A DNA stretch of 64,000 bases from CBDUXT01 sp965371245 (lineage in GTDB: Bacteria; Planctomycetota; Phycisphaerae; UBA1845): NCBI GenBank assembly GCA_965371245.1, contig CBDUXT010000012.1:22499-86498 (forward strand), read 5' to 3'. Both the position numbers and the translations under genes were made by a program. The notes beneath the pieces were generated by a model that was not told where the DNA came from, searched no databases, and worked only from the letters and a program-made list of their open reading frames with translations. Below, piece after piece: positions 25,689 through 34,689 of this stretch. Numbering within the stretch: the stretch's first letter is position 1; each line of letters opens with the position of its first letter.

Positions 25689-25784
25689 CTCGCCCGTACT
25701 ATCGGTCGCCGCTGGGGCGAGGGTAACCCAAAAAAAGTGGGGGCGCATGCGGGCGAGGCGCGGAAAGGTTGGTCACCGGCGTGA

Positions 25785-28700
25785 CTACGCCAACTGAGCG
25801 AGGGCGATGAGCGCGTTTTGCTGGTCCTGGAGCCCCGCCAGGGCGATTTCCAGGCCTACAAACTGGGCCTCAAGCCGAGCGCGCTTTCCTTTCAGGAGCA
25901 CCTCGAGCGAGTCGATCCGTCGGGTGAGGATCTCCTGTTGGTCGGAGAACAAGTCGTCTTTGAGGGCAAGCACCCCGTCGAAGCTACGGGTCAGCTCCTC
26001 CAGGGTCTCTCGAATGACCGCTCCGAAGCCCGTCTCCTCCGCCGCAAAGAGCTGCTCGACAGACCCGGGCGAGGCTTCATAGGCCTCTCGAAACTGCTGT
26101 TCGTCAAACTGCAGACGCCCGCCGGCGCCCAGTCGCAGACCGATCGAAAACAGACGCGAGAACGCGGGATCGGCCCCTTGGACAGGGTTGACGATGACGC
26201 GGCGCAGGCGGCCGCGAACGAGGTCCACCGTTCGATCGCCCAGCAGCGGGCCGCGCTCGAACGTCTCCGTGTCAAAGTTGGTTTGACGGTCCATCGCGTC
26301 GATGAGGTTGTTGAAGTTATCGACGAACCCCGTGATCGTGCTCACGATCGAATCGACGTCCTGCGCTACGGTTACTGTCACCGGTTCGTCACTGGTCGAT
26401 AGGAGATCGAGTGTCAGTCCCGCAACGACGCCGTCGATCGTGTTGGTTGAGCTTGTCACCAGGATGGGGTTGGCCGCGTCCGCGCCGCCGATGGTGATCA
26501 CGGCGTCCTGTGCCCGCACCAACGTCGATAGACCCAGGTCGAGTCCCCGTACGCCGATGGCCAACTCGCCGCGCCGCCCCGAAACGTCCGACGTCACGGT
26601 CAGGCTGAACGGATTGGTCGAACCGCCATGGTTGACCACCGACGCCGACAACCCCACCTCTGCATCGTTGATCTTGCCAACGAGGTCCTGGAGGGTGTCG
26701 CCGGCGCCCACATCGATCCGCACCTCAAAGGAACCGTCGATGAACCCCTCACCGGCCTTGCTCGTCCCCGTGATCCGAAGCGAATCCGCGGTCCGCCCGC
26801 CGTCCTGATCTTCGATGTGCAGCGACCCCTCACCACCAGCGAGGTCCGTGACCACGACGCCGTCGCCCGTGTCGTTGATGCGCGCGTCAAAGCGGCCTTC
26901 GCCCACGTTGTTGATGCGGTCGATCAATTGCCCGACCGTCGTCGTGAAATCATCGATGATTACGGTCACGACCGCTCCGCTGGAATCGGTGATCTGAAAC
27001 GTTCCCGGCGGCACGCCCTGCCCGTCGTTCAGCTCGCTCAGTAGCGTGTGGTCGGTGATGTACTGAAGTTGGAGGTTGCGACCTCGAACGACATCGGGCT
27101 CCAGAGGGTTCGCGTCGGCCGCGGTAACGGCGATGCCCAGATCGGCGGCCAACGAGCCGTCCACGTCCGCAATCACAAGCGGCAGGCTGCCACCGGATCG
27201 GTCTCGCAAGGTGATGCCCGTACCGGACGCGTCGATCGATGCGGTCAGCCCTGTCTCCGCGTTGATCCGGTCGATCACATCGGCCAGCGTCTGGGCGCCG
27301 GAGAAATCGACCGTCGTGGACGATCCGGTCCGATCGGTGAACCGAACGGTACCGCCGCTCAACCCGCGACCGCCGTCCAGCGAATGAAGCAGTACGGTGT
27401 CGAGCCCGGCAACCAGTCGGCGGGTTTGGAACGGCGCCTGTTGGCTGAAGGTCGCTCCGTCGAGGCCCAGATCCTTAGCCGCCGACGTACCGTCGGCGGA
27501 CGTGACCGTCACCTGATTGTCGAAGCCGAAGGTGCGTAGCGTCAGCCCATTCCCGTCGTCGGAGATGGAGGCTTCGACGAGCGAGCCCGCCAGGTTCCCC
27601 TCCGCGAAGTTGATGGCGTTGAGCACGTCGCCGATCGTCTCGATACGGTAGACGGACTTGCCCAAAAACGAAGTGCCCGTCAACGTTCCGGCGATGCCCA
27701 GGTCGGCCGCGGTGAAGCCGCTGAGGTCTTCGACTGTCAAGGGCGGCGCATCCTCGTCGTCGGCGGCGACGCCGGTGGTATCTGAAATCTGAAACGCGGA
27801 GTTGACGATCGTCAGGCTCACCGACACGTTGGCGGCGCTGACTGCGTCGATGATGTCTTGGGCGGTTCGCGCCCCTGTAAGATCGATGTCGGCCGACTGC
27901 CCGCTCCGGTCGGTGATGCGCACGACGCCCAGGCGGACGCCGTTGCCGCTGTTGAGCGCCCGCAGGTCGGTCTCCGGATGCGTCGCAAGAATCCCCAGCA
28001 GGGACACATCAAAGTCACCCAGGCTGGTGCTGAAACGAAGATCAGTCCCTTCCTCCCCCTGGAGGATGCGTCCGATGCCATTGCCGTCGTTGAGGGTTGT
28101 AAGGGATGTGGAGGTCGAAAGACGCACCAGGTCGCGTCCGTCGATTCGCGAAGCGACTACTGCGGCCGCGATGCCGAGATCCTCGGCCGTGCCGCCGCCA
28201 TCGACATCGGCGACGATCAGCCGCTCAGACCCGTCGAGCGTGGATGGGTCGTTAAGGTCTGTAAGGACGATGCGGTCGCCGGTCGCGCCGTTGGTCGTCA
28301 GCCCGGTCACCGAAGCTCGGACGTTGATTGCGTTGTTGGTGTTGATCGCGTCAAGCACGTCATCGATGGTGATCGCGGTCGAGAGGTCGATCCGCGCCGA
28401 CCCGCCGGCGCGATCGACGATGGAAATCGTCCCGCGGCGCACCCCGTTGCCACCGTTGAGCGTGTCGAGATCGGTGCTCCGGTTGACCTTGCCGGCCCCG
28501 ATCTCGATCGAGATCGTCCCCGCGCCGATGGGGGTCGTGTCGGCGTCGGCGAAGCCCCGGCTGATCAGCGAGTGATTGGTAACCAGCGAATGGGTCCGAA
28601 AGGTCAGCGTGCCGGGGGCCGCGTCTTCGCCGGCCTGAGCGGTCAAGACGCTCTCGTTCGAGCTGACGGCGCTGAACGCGCGAAACAGCGAAGGGCGTCC

Positions 28701-28895
28701 AAAGTTGAGGACCGAGTTTTGGATGGCCAGGAGCTGCGCCGACAGCTCGAGAAAGGCGGCGCGCTGGACGTCGATGGCCGACACACGCGTTTCGAGAAGT
28801 ACAATCGGTCGCCGCTCGATCTGGATGAGTTGATCGATCAGATCGGCCGTCGGAATGCCGGAGAAGAGGCCGATGCCGCTGGATATTCCGCTCAT
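25785..28895 (-). CDS. fliD: Giant flagellar filament cap protein FliD with hook-IN repeats
   Basis: This 1036-residue protein has the FliD N-terminus (SGIGLFSGIPTADLIDQLIQIERRP) and the C-terminal coiled-coil segment that closes the cap (SLEVLLKGKRARLEAQFVGLE). Ordinary FliD is roughly 450-700 residues. The extra length comes from repeated flagellin hook-IN-type motifs beginning near residues 143, 265, 311, 503 and 619. Each has the pattern L--LN-G-GV--GT--I-DRSG---DL---T--D-ID-IN. Examples are LDTLNGGNGVRRGTISI and LSELNDGQGVPPGTFQI. The second copy (265) is degenerate. These domains sit in the exposed middle region and probably enlarge the cap. The cap folds exported flagellin at the filament tip. 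Assignment is firm; the function of the repeats is inferred. Confidence 0.93.
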   Translation of the reverse strand: MSGISSGIGLFSGIPTADLIDQLIQIERRPIVLLETRVSAIDVQRAAFLELSAQLLAIQNSVLNFGRPSLFRAFSAVSSNESVLTAQAGEDAAPGTLTFRTHSLVTNHSLISRGFADADTTPIGAGTISIEIGAGKVNRSTDLDTLNGGNGVRRGTISIVDRAGGSARIDLSTAITIDDVLDAINTNNAINVRASVTGLTTNGATGDRIVLTDLNDPSTLDGSERLIVADVDGGGTAEDLGIAAAVVASRIDGRDLVRLSTSTSLTTLNDGNGIGRILQGEEGTDLRFSTSLGDFDVSLLGILATHPETDLRALNSGNGVRLGVVRITDRSGQSADIDLTGARTAQDIIDAVSAANVSVSLTIVNSAFQISDTTGVAADDEDAPPLTVEDLSGFTAADLGIAGTLTGTSFLGKSVYRIETIGDVLNAINFAEGNLAGSLVEASISDDGNGLTLRTFGFDNQVTVTSADGTSAAKDLGLDGATFSQQAPFQTRRLVAGLDTVLLHSLDGGRGLSGGTVRFTDRTGSSTTVDFSGAQTLADVIDRINAETGLTASIDASGTGITLRDRSGGSLPLVIADVDGSLAADLGIAVTAADANPLEPDVVRGRNLQLQYITDHTLLSELNDGQGVPPGTFQITDSSGAVVTVIIDDFTTTVGQLIDRINNVGEGRFDARINDTGDGVVVTDLAGGEGSLHIEDQDGGRTADSLRITGTSKAGEGFIDGSFEVRIDVGAGDTLQDLVGKINDAEVGLSASVVNHGGSTNPFSLTVTSDVSGRRGELAIGVRGLDLGLSTLVRAQDAVITIGGADAANPILVTSSTNTIDGVVAGLTLDLLSTSDEPVTVTVAQDVDSIVSTITGFVDNFNNLIDAMDRQTNFDTETFERGPLLGDRTVDLVRGRLRRVIVNPVQGADPAFSRLFSIGLRLGAGGRLQFDEQQFREAYEASPGSVEQLFAAEETGFGAVIRETLEELTRSFDGVLALKDDLFSDQQEILTRRIDSLEVLLKGKRARLEAQFVGLEIALAGLQDQQNALIALAQLA

Positions 28896-29046
28896 GGCGT
28901 TTCTCTATCCCGTCTGGGACGATCATCTGCCGGGCAAGAGGCCGGGGAACGGGTACGGACAGGGCGCACCCGGACTCTACAGGCTTATCGGTCCGGGTCA
29001 TCCGCCGACTCAAGGGGCTCGCGCGACCGGGTCCGTGGCACTTCCA

Positions 29047-29164
29047 GCGGGACGGGTATGCCGAGCCGCAGGCGCCAGCCCGCGGACCCCGTTGCGCCAG
29101 CATGCCACCGGGCTCGCGCCCGGTGCTCTGAGAACTTCGTGACGCCGATCGTGGTGGCCCGCCA
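29047..29164. repeat. Family A repeat, divergent copy 4
   Basis: gcgggacgggtatgccgag matches the left end of copy 1 (1259). The palindromes GCAGGCGCCAGCCCGCGG and CACCGGGCTCGCGCCCGGTG correspond to the family core, with changed bases. It fills the gap between fliD and ribD. Confidence 0.55.
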
Positions 29165-29169
29165 CGGGT

Positions 29170-30309
29170 TCAGCAGGGCGGCTGGGTGAAGTGCATCCGG
29201 TGCAGAACATCGATGCCGGATGAGCGGATCGTCACACGGTGAGGGTGCTTTGCCGTTGCGAGTCTCCGGACCACTCGGTTGCCAAGCAAGGCGGGTGCCG
29301 CACCGCCGATCAGGATCGGGGCGGTGAAGACGTAGGCCTCGTCGAGAAGCTCCGCGTCAAAAAAGGACGTCAGGAGCGCCGCGCCGCCTTCGACCAACAG
29401 GTTGGTCACGTCGCGGCTGGCCAAGGCGGACAGGCAGACCGCGAGCGACAGTCGTCCGTTTCGGGTTCGGCACGCGACGACTTCGACGCCGGCTTTTCGA
29501 AGCCGCGATGCCTTGGTCGATCGAGCCGCCGCCGCGAGCGTGAAAACCAACACCGGGTGCTTGGCCGTAGTGTCAACCAGTTGACAGCGTAGAGGAATCC
29601 GCAACCGTCCGTCCAGCACCACGCGCAATGCGCGGCGGCGCAGCGGGACGTTGCGAGCGGTCAGCGCCGGGTCGTCGGACAGCACCGTGCCGGATCCCAC
29701 GAGCACCGCATCGACCCTCGCGCGCAAGCGGTGGACACGGCGACGAGACGTCTCGCAGGAAATCCACTTGGATTCGCCCCGCGCCCCGGCGAGCTTGCCG
29801 TCCAGGCTTTGGGCCCACTTGCCGATCACATACGGTCGATCCAGCCGGATTCGAGTGGCAAAGGGGGCAATCAGCGCGGCTGCCTCGGCCGCCTCCACGC
29901 CCGTATCGACGCGCACACCCGCCCGTCGCAAGGCACGAAGCCCTCGCCCGCGAACGGTTCGATTGGGGTCACGGATGGCCGCCACGACTCTGCCGACGCC
30001 GGCTTCGATGAGCGCCCGCGAGCACGGGGGGGTTTTGCCCTGGTGGCAGCAGGGCTCAAGGGAGACGTACACCGTTGCGCCGCGCGGGCTGGTGTTCACG
30101 GCACGCAACGCCTCGACCTCCGCATGAGGAGCGCCGAACCGTCGATGGTAGCCCTCGCCGATGATTTGCCCGCGGCGAACGATTACGCAACCGACCATGG
30201 GGTTGGGTTCCACGCGCCCCTCCCCGCGCCGGGCCAAGGCAATGGCGCGGCGCATCATGCGCCGGTCTTGGTCACCGTCGGGGGTCGTCCTCGGTAGGAG
30301 TGAGGGCAT
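29170..30309 (-). CDS. ribD: Bifunctional riboflavin deaminase/reductase
   Basis: This 379-residue cytosolic enzyme performs the second and third steps of riboflavin synthesis: deamination of the pyrimidine product of GTP cyclohydrolase II, then NADPH-dependent reduction of the ribosyl side chain. The N-terminal deaminase domain has the zinc ligands HAEVEAL and PCCHQGKTPPC. The C-terminal reductase domain has KWAQSLDGK, LVGSGTVLSDDPALTAR and LLVEGGAALLTSF. ATG 30309 is used; the longest frame begins at a TTG 45 bp upstream, and an internal MM at 30258 would be the classical short start. It lies 66 bp after lspA and probably belongs to the dksA-like/lspA/ribD unit. No FMN riboswitch motif was seen. 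Confidence 0.94.
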   Translation of the reverse strand: MPSLLPRTTPDGDQDRRMMRRAIALARRGEGRVEPNPMVGCVIVRRGQIIGEGYHRRFGAPHAEVEALRAVNTSPRGATVYVSLEPCCHQGKTPPCSRALIEAGVGRVVAAIRDPNRTVRGRGLRALRRAGVRVDTGVEAAEAAALIAPFATRIRLDRPYVIGKWAQSLDGKLAGARGESKWISCETSRRRVHRLRARVDAVLVGSGTVLSDDPALTARNVPLRRRALRVVLDGRLRIPLRCQLVDTTAKHPVLVFTLAAAARSTKASRLRKAGVEVVACRTRNGRLSLAVCLSALASRDVTNLLVEGGAALLTSFFDAELLDEAYVFTAPILIGGAAPALLGNRVVRRLATAKHPHRVTIRSSGIDVLHRMHFTQPPC

Positions 30310-30375
30310 CGCGGTCCGGGGTTCCCAATGTGTCGAGGTGACGGAAAGGCACAACCAGCGCGTAACGACTCGGCG

Positions 30376-31104
30376 TTATTCGGGTCGGGGTCGCGGCTTT
30401 CTGACCCACCAGGTGTTGAGCAGCAGGACGCTCACCCCGCACACGAGGGCGGCGTCGGCTACATTGAACACCCAGGGCCACATCTCGTTGCCGCCGACCT
30501 TCGGAAACGACGCGGGGAACCTGGGCACGAACTTGATGAAGTCGCGCACGACGCCCTGTCGCCGGATCGTGATCTTGTCGCGGTCAAACGTTCTGGCATG
30601 ATTTCCGCGCGGCCAATCGCCGACACGAACCGTGGCGTCGTCTGGACCGCTGACGATCTTTCCGATGATACGCCGGCCGGTGCCTGCGGGGATCACCACG
30701 TCAGCCTTGATGAAGGCACGATCGTAGAGGTTTCCGAAAGCGCCCGACAGAATCAGCGCCAGCGCGATGTGAAGAGATCGCTGGCTTGGTCCGCTGTGTG
30801 CGAACAGGTAGAAAACAAACCCCAATGCGAAGATGGAGGCAAGGACGAACAGCCCGGTCTGCCCGGTGAACGAGCCGAAGACGGCCCCATCGTTCAAGGA
30901 GCAATGGAACTCAATCAGCCCGGGGATGACCGTACGAACCTCGGTGGACGAGAGCGCCTCGAAGACGCCGGCCTTCGACCAGAGGTCGATGCCGAGCAGA
31001 GTCCCCGTGACACCCCAGAACAGGGCGTGAGCGGGAAGATGCCTCAGGGCTGTTGGCGAGTCGGAAACCTCCGCGCCCGCTTCGCCTTGCTCTTGAACCG
31101 GCAT
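30376..31104 (-). CDS. lspA: Lipoprotein signal peptidase with long insertion
   Basis: This 242-residue inner-membrane aspartyl peptidase cleaves prolipoprotein signal peptides. The two catalytic motifs are present: GNLYDRAF and FNVADAAL, each supplying one Asp. Between them lies a segment of about 75 residues (KADVVIPAGTGRRIIGKIVSG...) against about 25 in E. coli, making the protein half as long again as the usual 160. Planctomycete LspA proteins are often longer in this loop. The ATG at 31104 is 14 bp after the dksA-like stop, implying cotranscription. The enzyme has several lipoprotein clients encoded in this window (7564, 31908 and 39077). Confidence 0.93.
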   Translation of the reverse strand: MPVQEQGEAGAEVSDSPTALRHLPAHALFWGVTGTLLGIDLWSKAGVFEALSSTEVRTVIPGLIEFHCSLNDGAVFGSFTGQTGLFVLASIFALGFVFYLFAHSGPSQRSLHIALALILSGAFGNLYDRAFIKADVVIPAGTGRRIIGKIVSGPDDATVRVGDWPRGNHARTFDRDKITIRRQGVVRDFIKFVPRFPASFPKVGGNEMWPWVFNVADAALVCGVSVLLLNTWWVRKPRPRPE

Positions 31105-31118
31105 GATCGACGAGTCGT

Positions 31119-31802
31119 TCAGACCGCGCGCCCCTCTTCGCGGGCTCGCGCATACTCGATGCAAAACTTCGCCCACGGCTTGGCACGCAGGCGCGCCTTG
31201 GTGATCCGCTTGCCCGTGACCAGGCAGATGCCGTATGTCTTGGCCTCGATCCGCCGAAGCGCGCCGTCAATCTCGCCAACCAGTGCGCGTTCGTTGGCGA
31301 GCAGCCCGAGCGTGAATTCCTGCTCCCAGTTGTCGCTACCCAGGTCGGCCATGTGGATGGGCATGGACGAACTTTCGCCTTGCCCGGCCCCGTTGTTGTT
31401 CAAGGCCTGATCCGTCAGACGTCGGACGTCGCCGAGGAGCTCGGCACGTTTCTTCAGTAGTAACTGTAGAAACTCCTGCAACGCTTCCTCTGTCAGATGC
31501 GTCTTGCGAGGTGGACGCTGCTCCTCAGGGAACTGAATCGGGTCGTCTACGCCCGCCGGCGTCCCGGGGGTGTTCTTCTCTGCCACGGGCGCTGGCTTTG
31601 GTCCGGCGGTTTTCTTGAGGACTCGCTTCGGTGCGTTCCGCCGTGCAGACTGGCGGACGCCCGGTGTGGCGCGGGCGGAGGCACCGCGAGCTGGTTTCTT
31701 GCCGCCAGCCTTCGCCGTTCGCTTGTTGGCTGCGGTCTTTTTCACCGCGCGCTTGGGGGTTGTTCGTTTGCCGGCCGGCCTCTTGGTCGTGCGTTTTGCC
31801 AC
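31119..31802 (-). CDS. DksA/TraR-type protein with histone-like basic tail
   Basis: This 227-residue protein has two parts. Residues 1-80 are Lys/Arg/Ala/Thr-rich (KRTTKRPAGKRTTPKRAVKK), like histone H1 tails, and predicted disordered. Residues 95-225 are the DksA/TraR fold: coiled coil (LTEEALQEFLQLLLKKRAELLGDVRRL), the acidic tip region ADLGSDNWEQEF, and a C-terminal region TYGICLVTGKRITKARLRAKPWAKFCIEYARA. The zinc-finger cysteines of E. coli DksA are mostly replaced: one C in GIC and one in FCIEY. So it belongs to the Cys-poor group. It is likely an RNA polymerase secondary-channel regulator with added nucleic-acid binding. It is first in a unit with lspA and ribD. Confidence 0.8.
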   Translation of the reverse strand: MAKRTTKRPAGKRTTPKRAVKKTAANKRTAKAGGKKPARGASARATPGVRQSARRNAPKRVLKKTAGPKPAPVAEKNTPGTPAGVDDPIQFPEEQRPPRKTHLTEEALQEFLQLLLKKRAELLGDVRRLTDQALNNNGAGQGESSSMPIHMADLGSDNWEQEFTLGLLANERALVGEIDGALRRIEAKTYGICLVTGKRITKARLRAKPWAKFCIEYARAREEGRAV

Positions 31803-31882
31803 GATCGCCCATCGGCCTCGGTAGACGCGAGAGCCGCCATAAGCCTTTGTGATACAGGTAATTACGGAACACGGAACCCCGC

Positions 31883-31911
31883 AGTATAGGTGAGTTTAGG
31901 TCCGGTGTCAA
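31883..31911 (-). promoter_or_regulatory. Near-consensus sigma-70 promoter for dksA-like/lspA/ribD
   Basis: On the reverse strand a perfect TTGACA (31911-31906), a 17-bp spacer and TATACT (31888-31883) lie about 80 bp upstream of the ATG at 31802. The TGA inside TTGACA is also the stop codon of the upstream gene (31910-31908). Confidence 0.75.
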
Positions 31912-33692
31912 GGGGTCTTCCGACCCGGCAGGCGGTCAAGCAGCACCTCAACAAGCGTTGGATCGGTGATGGTGCCGGGGAGCTGGAAGATCAAATGGCC
32001 GTCGTTGTCCACGGCCGTCGCGCTGAAAAGGAGATGCTCAACGTACACCCACGCTTCCAGGCCGGCCGGGTTGAGTATTTTGAACGCCGGCGAGAACCGA
32101 GTTTCGCCGTCGCCCCCGACAACCAGCCGGATCTGCCCACCCACCGGTGTCAGGACAAAGCATCCCGCCTCCCGGTCGAACCCCGATGAGCTGGTTTCGC
32201 CCGTTGCCCCGGAGACTGGCGCGCCAAGTTCCAAGCGCAGCGGCCGCGGCGAACTGTATTCCGCGGCGCGAGCCCTTGCCTCGTCCGCGCTGACGGTCCG
32301 ATGCGATCCAAGGTACAGATGGCTCGCCCATCGCTCGACGCGCCGCCCGCTGCCGGGCATCAGGGCAACCAGTTCCTGGCTGCTGGGCGTTCCCGCCGCG
32401 TCTGCTTGGGGGCGCCGTTCCGTCATGCGCGTGGGGAAGCCGTTGTGTGCGGCAAAGAGGACCATCGCGTCCGGTGACACGTTGCGAGCGGTCGCGTAGG
32501 CTGGAAGGGATTTTGCCACGCCACTGCCCGACGGCGACACCACCAGGATTTCCCAGGGGCGCTCGGATCGGCGGGCGAGGCTGACGGTCAGCCCGAACTG
32601 CGACGCCGCCCACCTGTCGGTCTTGGCCGTCGCCTCGACGGCGACGTACACCTGCCCGGTAGGGTAGATGGTGTAGATCCATCGCTGAAAAGGTTGTCGT
32701 TCGAGTTTAGCCCCCGCGCGACCGGGCTGGTCGATGAACCGCCACTCACACATCACCACCACGCGGACGGAGTTCATTTCCACGATACGCGTGTCGGCGA
32801 CGACGGCGTCGCTCGGGTTCGCTCCACCGATGACCCGCGGTGTGGGTCCAAGGGCCGTTCCCTGCACGAGATTGCTCAGACGGTGAGGATCGGTCGCGGT
32901 GTTGTACCATTCGACGACCTGTCCGTTCGCGAACGTAAGCTCGAAGCTTGCCTGAGGGCCGCGCGCGCCGACTCGCCGCCGACGACCAATACGCTGTACG
33001 TACAACCCGACGTGGTCAGCGTGGGACGCCCCGAACAGGTCCTCGCGGTTGCCTGCCAGAAGAATGTTATCCACGCGGTAACCGAGAGGTCTGGTGGATC
33101 CGGACACGGCCAGGCGAATCTCTTGGACGTCGTCGAGCGGAACGTGCCCCGCAACCTCGGCAAGATCCAGCTCAAGATCGTTCCACCCGCGCTTCAGCGG
33201 CCGGGAGGTGTGCGCTGTTAGCCGGGCATCGGCCGGACCACCCGCTACGGATATCTCCAGCGCCAGGTCGCGCCGCGCCACTTCCACGCTCAGCATCAGC
33301 AGGTCGTAATCATGCCAGTCACGTTTCAACGACCACGCGCCCCCGCGGCGGTTGCTGATGACGACGGTGTCTTCCGCAAGAGCGGCATCGACCGCAACGC
33401 ACCCGGCTCCGGTTGCGGGGCGACCGCGCGTGCGGTCGAGCACACACCGGGCGTTTCCCGAAACGGTGACCAGTTCGACGATGTCCATGTGACGCGGATC
33501 TTCGAAGTCGGCAAGAATCAAGAGCCGGCCGCGTTGCAAGTCGGGATACGCCGCCATCAGGCGATCGACTTGGGTAGGGCCGTCTTGATGGACAGCCGGC
33601 GACCGGCACCCGCCGACCAAAGCGCCCGGAAGGAGGACGAACGCGGCGCGCAACGCAAGCCTACCCACGCTCGACTGGTCGTTGAGCCTCAT
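31908..33692 (-). CDS. Lipoprotein of unknown function with N-terminal jelly-roll-like domain
   Basis: The ATG at 33692 begins RLNDQSSVGRLALRAAFVLLPGALVGGC, a lipoprotein signal with the lipobox LVGGC. The mature protein of about 565 residues starts with a probable carbohydrate-binding-like sandwich (residues 60-215). It contains ILADFEDP, DLLMLSVEVARRDLALEISV and PLGYRVDNILLAG, typical of galactose-binding/CBM-like folds. The remaining 350 residues are beta-rich with no recognisable active site. An Asp/Glu residue pair could exist but cannot be identified. It is probably an envelope protein acting on, or sensing, polysaccharide; this is inference. The stop codon lies inside the -35 box of the downstream dksA-like promoter. 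Confidence 0.7.
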   Translation of the reverse strand: MRLNDQSSVGRLALRAAFVLLPGALVGGCRSPAVHQDGPTQVDRLMAAYPDLQRGRLLILADFEDPRHMDIVELVTVSGNARCVLDRTRGRPATGAGCVAVDAALAEDTVVISNRRGGAWSLKRDWHDYDLLMLSVEVARRDLALEISVAGGPADARLTAHTSRPLKRGWNDLELDLAEVAGHVPLDDVQEIRLAVSGSTRPLGYRVDNILLAGNREDLFGASHADHVGLYVQRIGRRRRVGARGPQASFELTFANGQVVEWYNTATDPHRLSNLVQGTALGPTPRVIGGANPSDAVVADTRIVEMNSVRVVVMCEWRFIDQPGRAGAKLERQPFQRWIYTIYPTGQVYVAVEATAKTDRWAASQFGLTVSLARRSERPWEILVVSPSGSGVAKSLPAYATARNVSPDAMVLFAAHNGFPTRMTERRPQADAAGTPSSQELVALMPGSGRRVERWASHLYLGSHRTVSADEARARAAEYSSPRPLRLELGAPVSGATGETSSSGFDREAGCFVLTPVGGQIRLVVGGDGETRFSPAFKILNPAGLEAWVYVEHLLFSATAVDNDGHLIFQLPGTITDPTLVEVLLDRLPGRKTP

Positions 33693-33784
33693 GCATGCCA
33701 AGGCTAGCCGAGCCGGTCGGGCGATGCAACGTGAAGCAAAGTCGGCGCGCGACCGCTTGTCGAGGTCGATACACCCAGCGCTTG

Positions 33785-33934
33785 CGTGCGGTCAACCCTG
33801 AATCTTCCGGTTTAACTCGGCAGGTGGCCCACCTCTTTGGAAGTGGGAGAATCGAATGGTCACCGGATTCGCGTGCTCCACAGCGAAAGCCACGGGGCAC
33901 CCAACCCGCAGTTTTGCGCGTGACGATGCACTGG
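33785..33934. mobile_element. Family B MITE-like element, copy 3
   Basis: It runs cgtgcggtcaaccctgaatc to gcgtgacgatgcactgg, in the same orientation as copy 2. The shared core includes GGTGGCCCACCTCTTTGG, CACCGGATTCGCG and CAACCCGCAG. The right border reads CTGG instead of CTAG. No gene is seen in 33693-34136 otherwise. Confidence 0.75.
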
Positions 33935-34136
33935 TCCGGTTTCGGCCGGGTCCATGGCTCCCGCGACAAAACTGTTTCTCCTGGGGCGTGTTGGCGTGTC
34001 CGAAAGGCTGTCACGGGAGTTGTATCCCTCTTGGACACGTGTAAGCTGCCGATGGCGGGCAACGGCCGTCGGGAGTGCCGTCGTGCCCGGCGATGGTTTG
34101 CTCGCCGACAACGATCTGACACTCCGGAGCCACAGG

Positions 34137-34358
34137 ATGAAACCCAACATCGATCGAAAGGGCCGGATCGCCCGTGCCATCACCGGCTCGATGTGCTGCG
34201 CCGGTGGTATCGCCATTTGGGTCTTCGACTGGCCCACCTCGGGCACGCTGCGCTGGGTCATCAGCGTGGCCGCGTTGGCGGCCGGCGCGTTCCAACTGTT
34301 CGAAGCGAAGCGGAGTTGGTGCGTGATGCGCGCCTGCGGGGTTAGAACGCCTATGTGA
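34137..34358 (+). CDS. DUF2892 (YgaP-like) small membrane protein
   Basis: This 73-residue protein starts at ATG 34137 (MKPNIDRKGRIARAITGSMCC). The family pattern is clear: N-terminal MKPN-DR--RI-R, then two transmembrane helices (CCAGGIAIWVFDW and VISVAALAAGAFQLFEA), and a short end with CVMRACGVRTPM. DUF2892 proteins are small inner-membrane proteins of unknown role, sometimes fused to rhodanese domains; here it stands alone. Upstream lies a family B element and downstream a family C element. Confidence 0.8.
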   Translation: MKPNIDRKGRIARAITGSMCCAGGIAIWVFDWPTSGTLRWVISVAALAAGAFQLFEAKRSWCVMRACGVRTPM

Positions 34359-34439
34359 TCGCAGGGGTCAATTCGCGGCTCGGCGTCGCCGGGTGTTTGA
34401 ACTTGTAGCTGAAAGGGCGGAACGTTCGGGCGGGCTTGG

Positions 34440-34582
34440 CAGCTTGCTGAACAAAGCTGGTTCACTGGCGTGGCACCGGCTTTTCCAGCCGGTGCAAACA
34501 GGCTGTATCCCCGCCAAGGGAGTAAGCGCCAGCGGGATCACCGGCTGGAAGCCGGTGCTACACTTTTTCAACAGGCCGTTAA
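34440..34582. repeat. Family C two-hairpin repeat, copy 2
   Basis: The ends cagcttgctgaacaaag and ctttttcaacaggccgtta are imperfect inverted repeats. Inside are the hairpins CACCGGCTTTTCCAGCCGGTG (shown as CACCGGCTTTTCC + AGCCGGTG, near 34474) and CACCGGCTGGAAGCCGGTG (near 34539). It fills the 34359-34689 gap upstream of the GNAT gene. Confidence 0.7.
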
Positions 34583-34689
34583 GAGCGTTCGGTTTCCTTC
34601 GGCGCCGGGCAGTGCTACGATGGATGGACGTGGGATCTCGGTAGCGCTTGCCGGCAACCTGTTGGCGCTGCGTTCAAGGAGTCGTTTCA

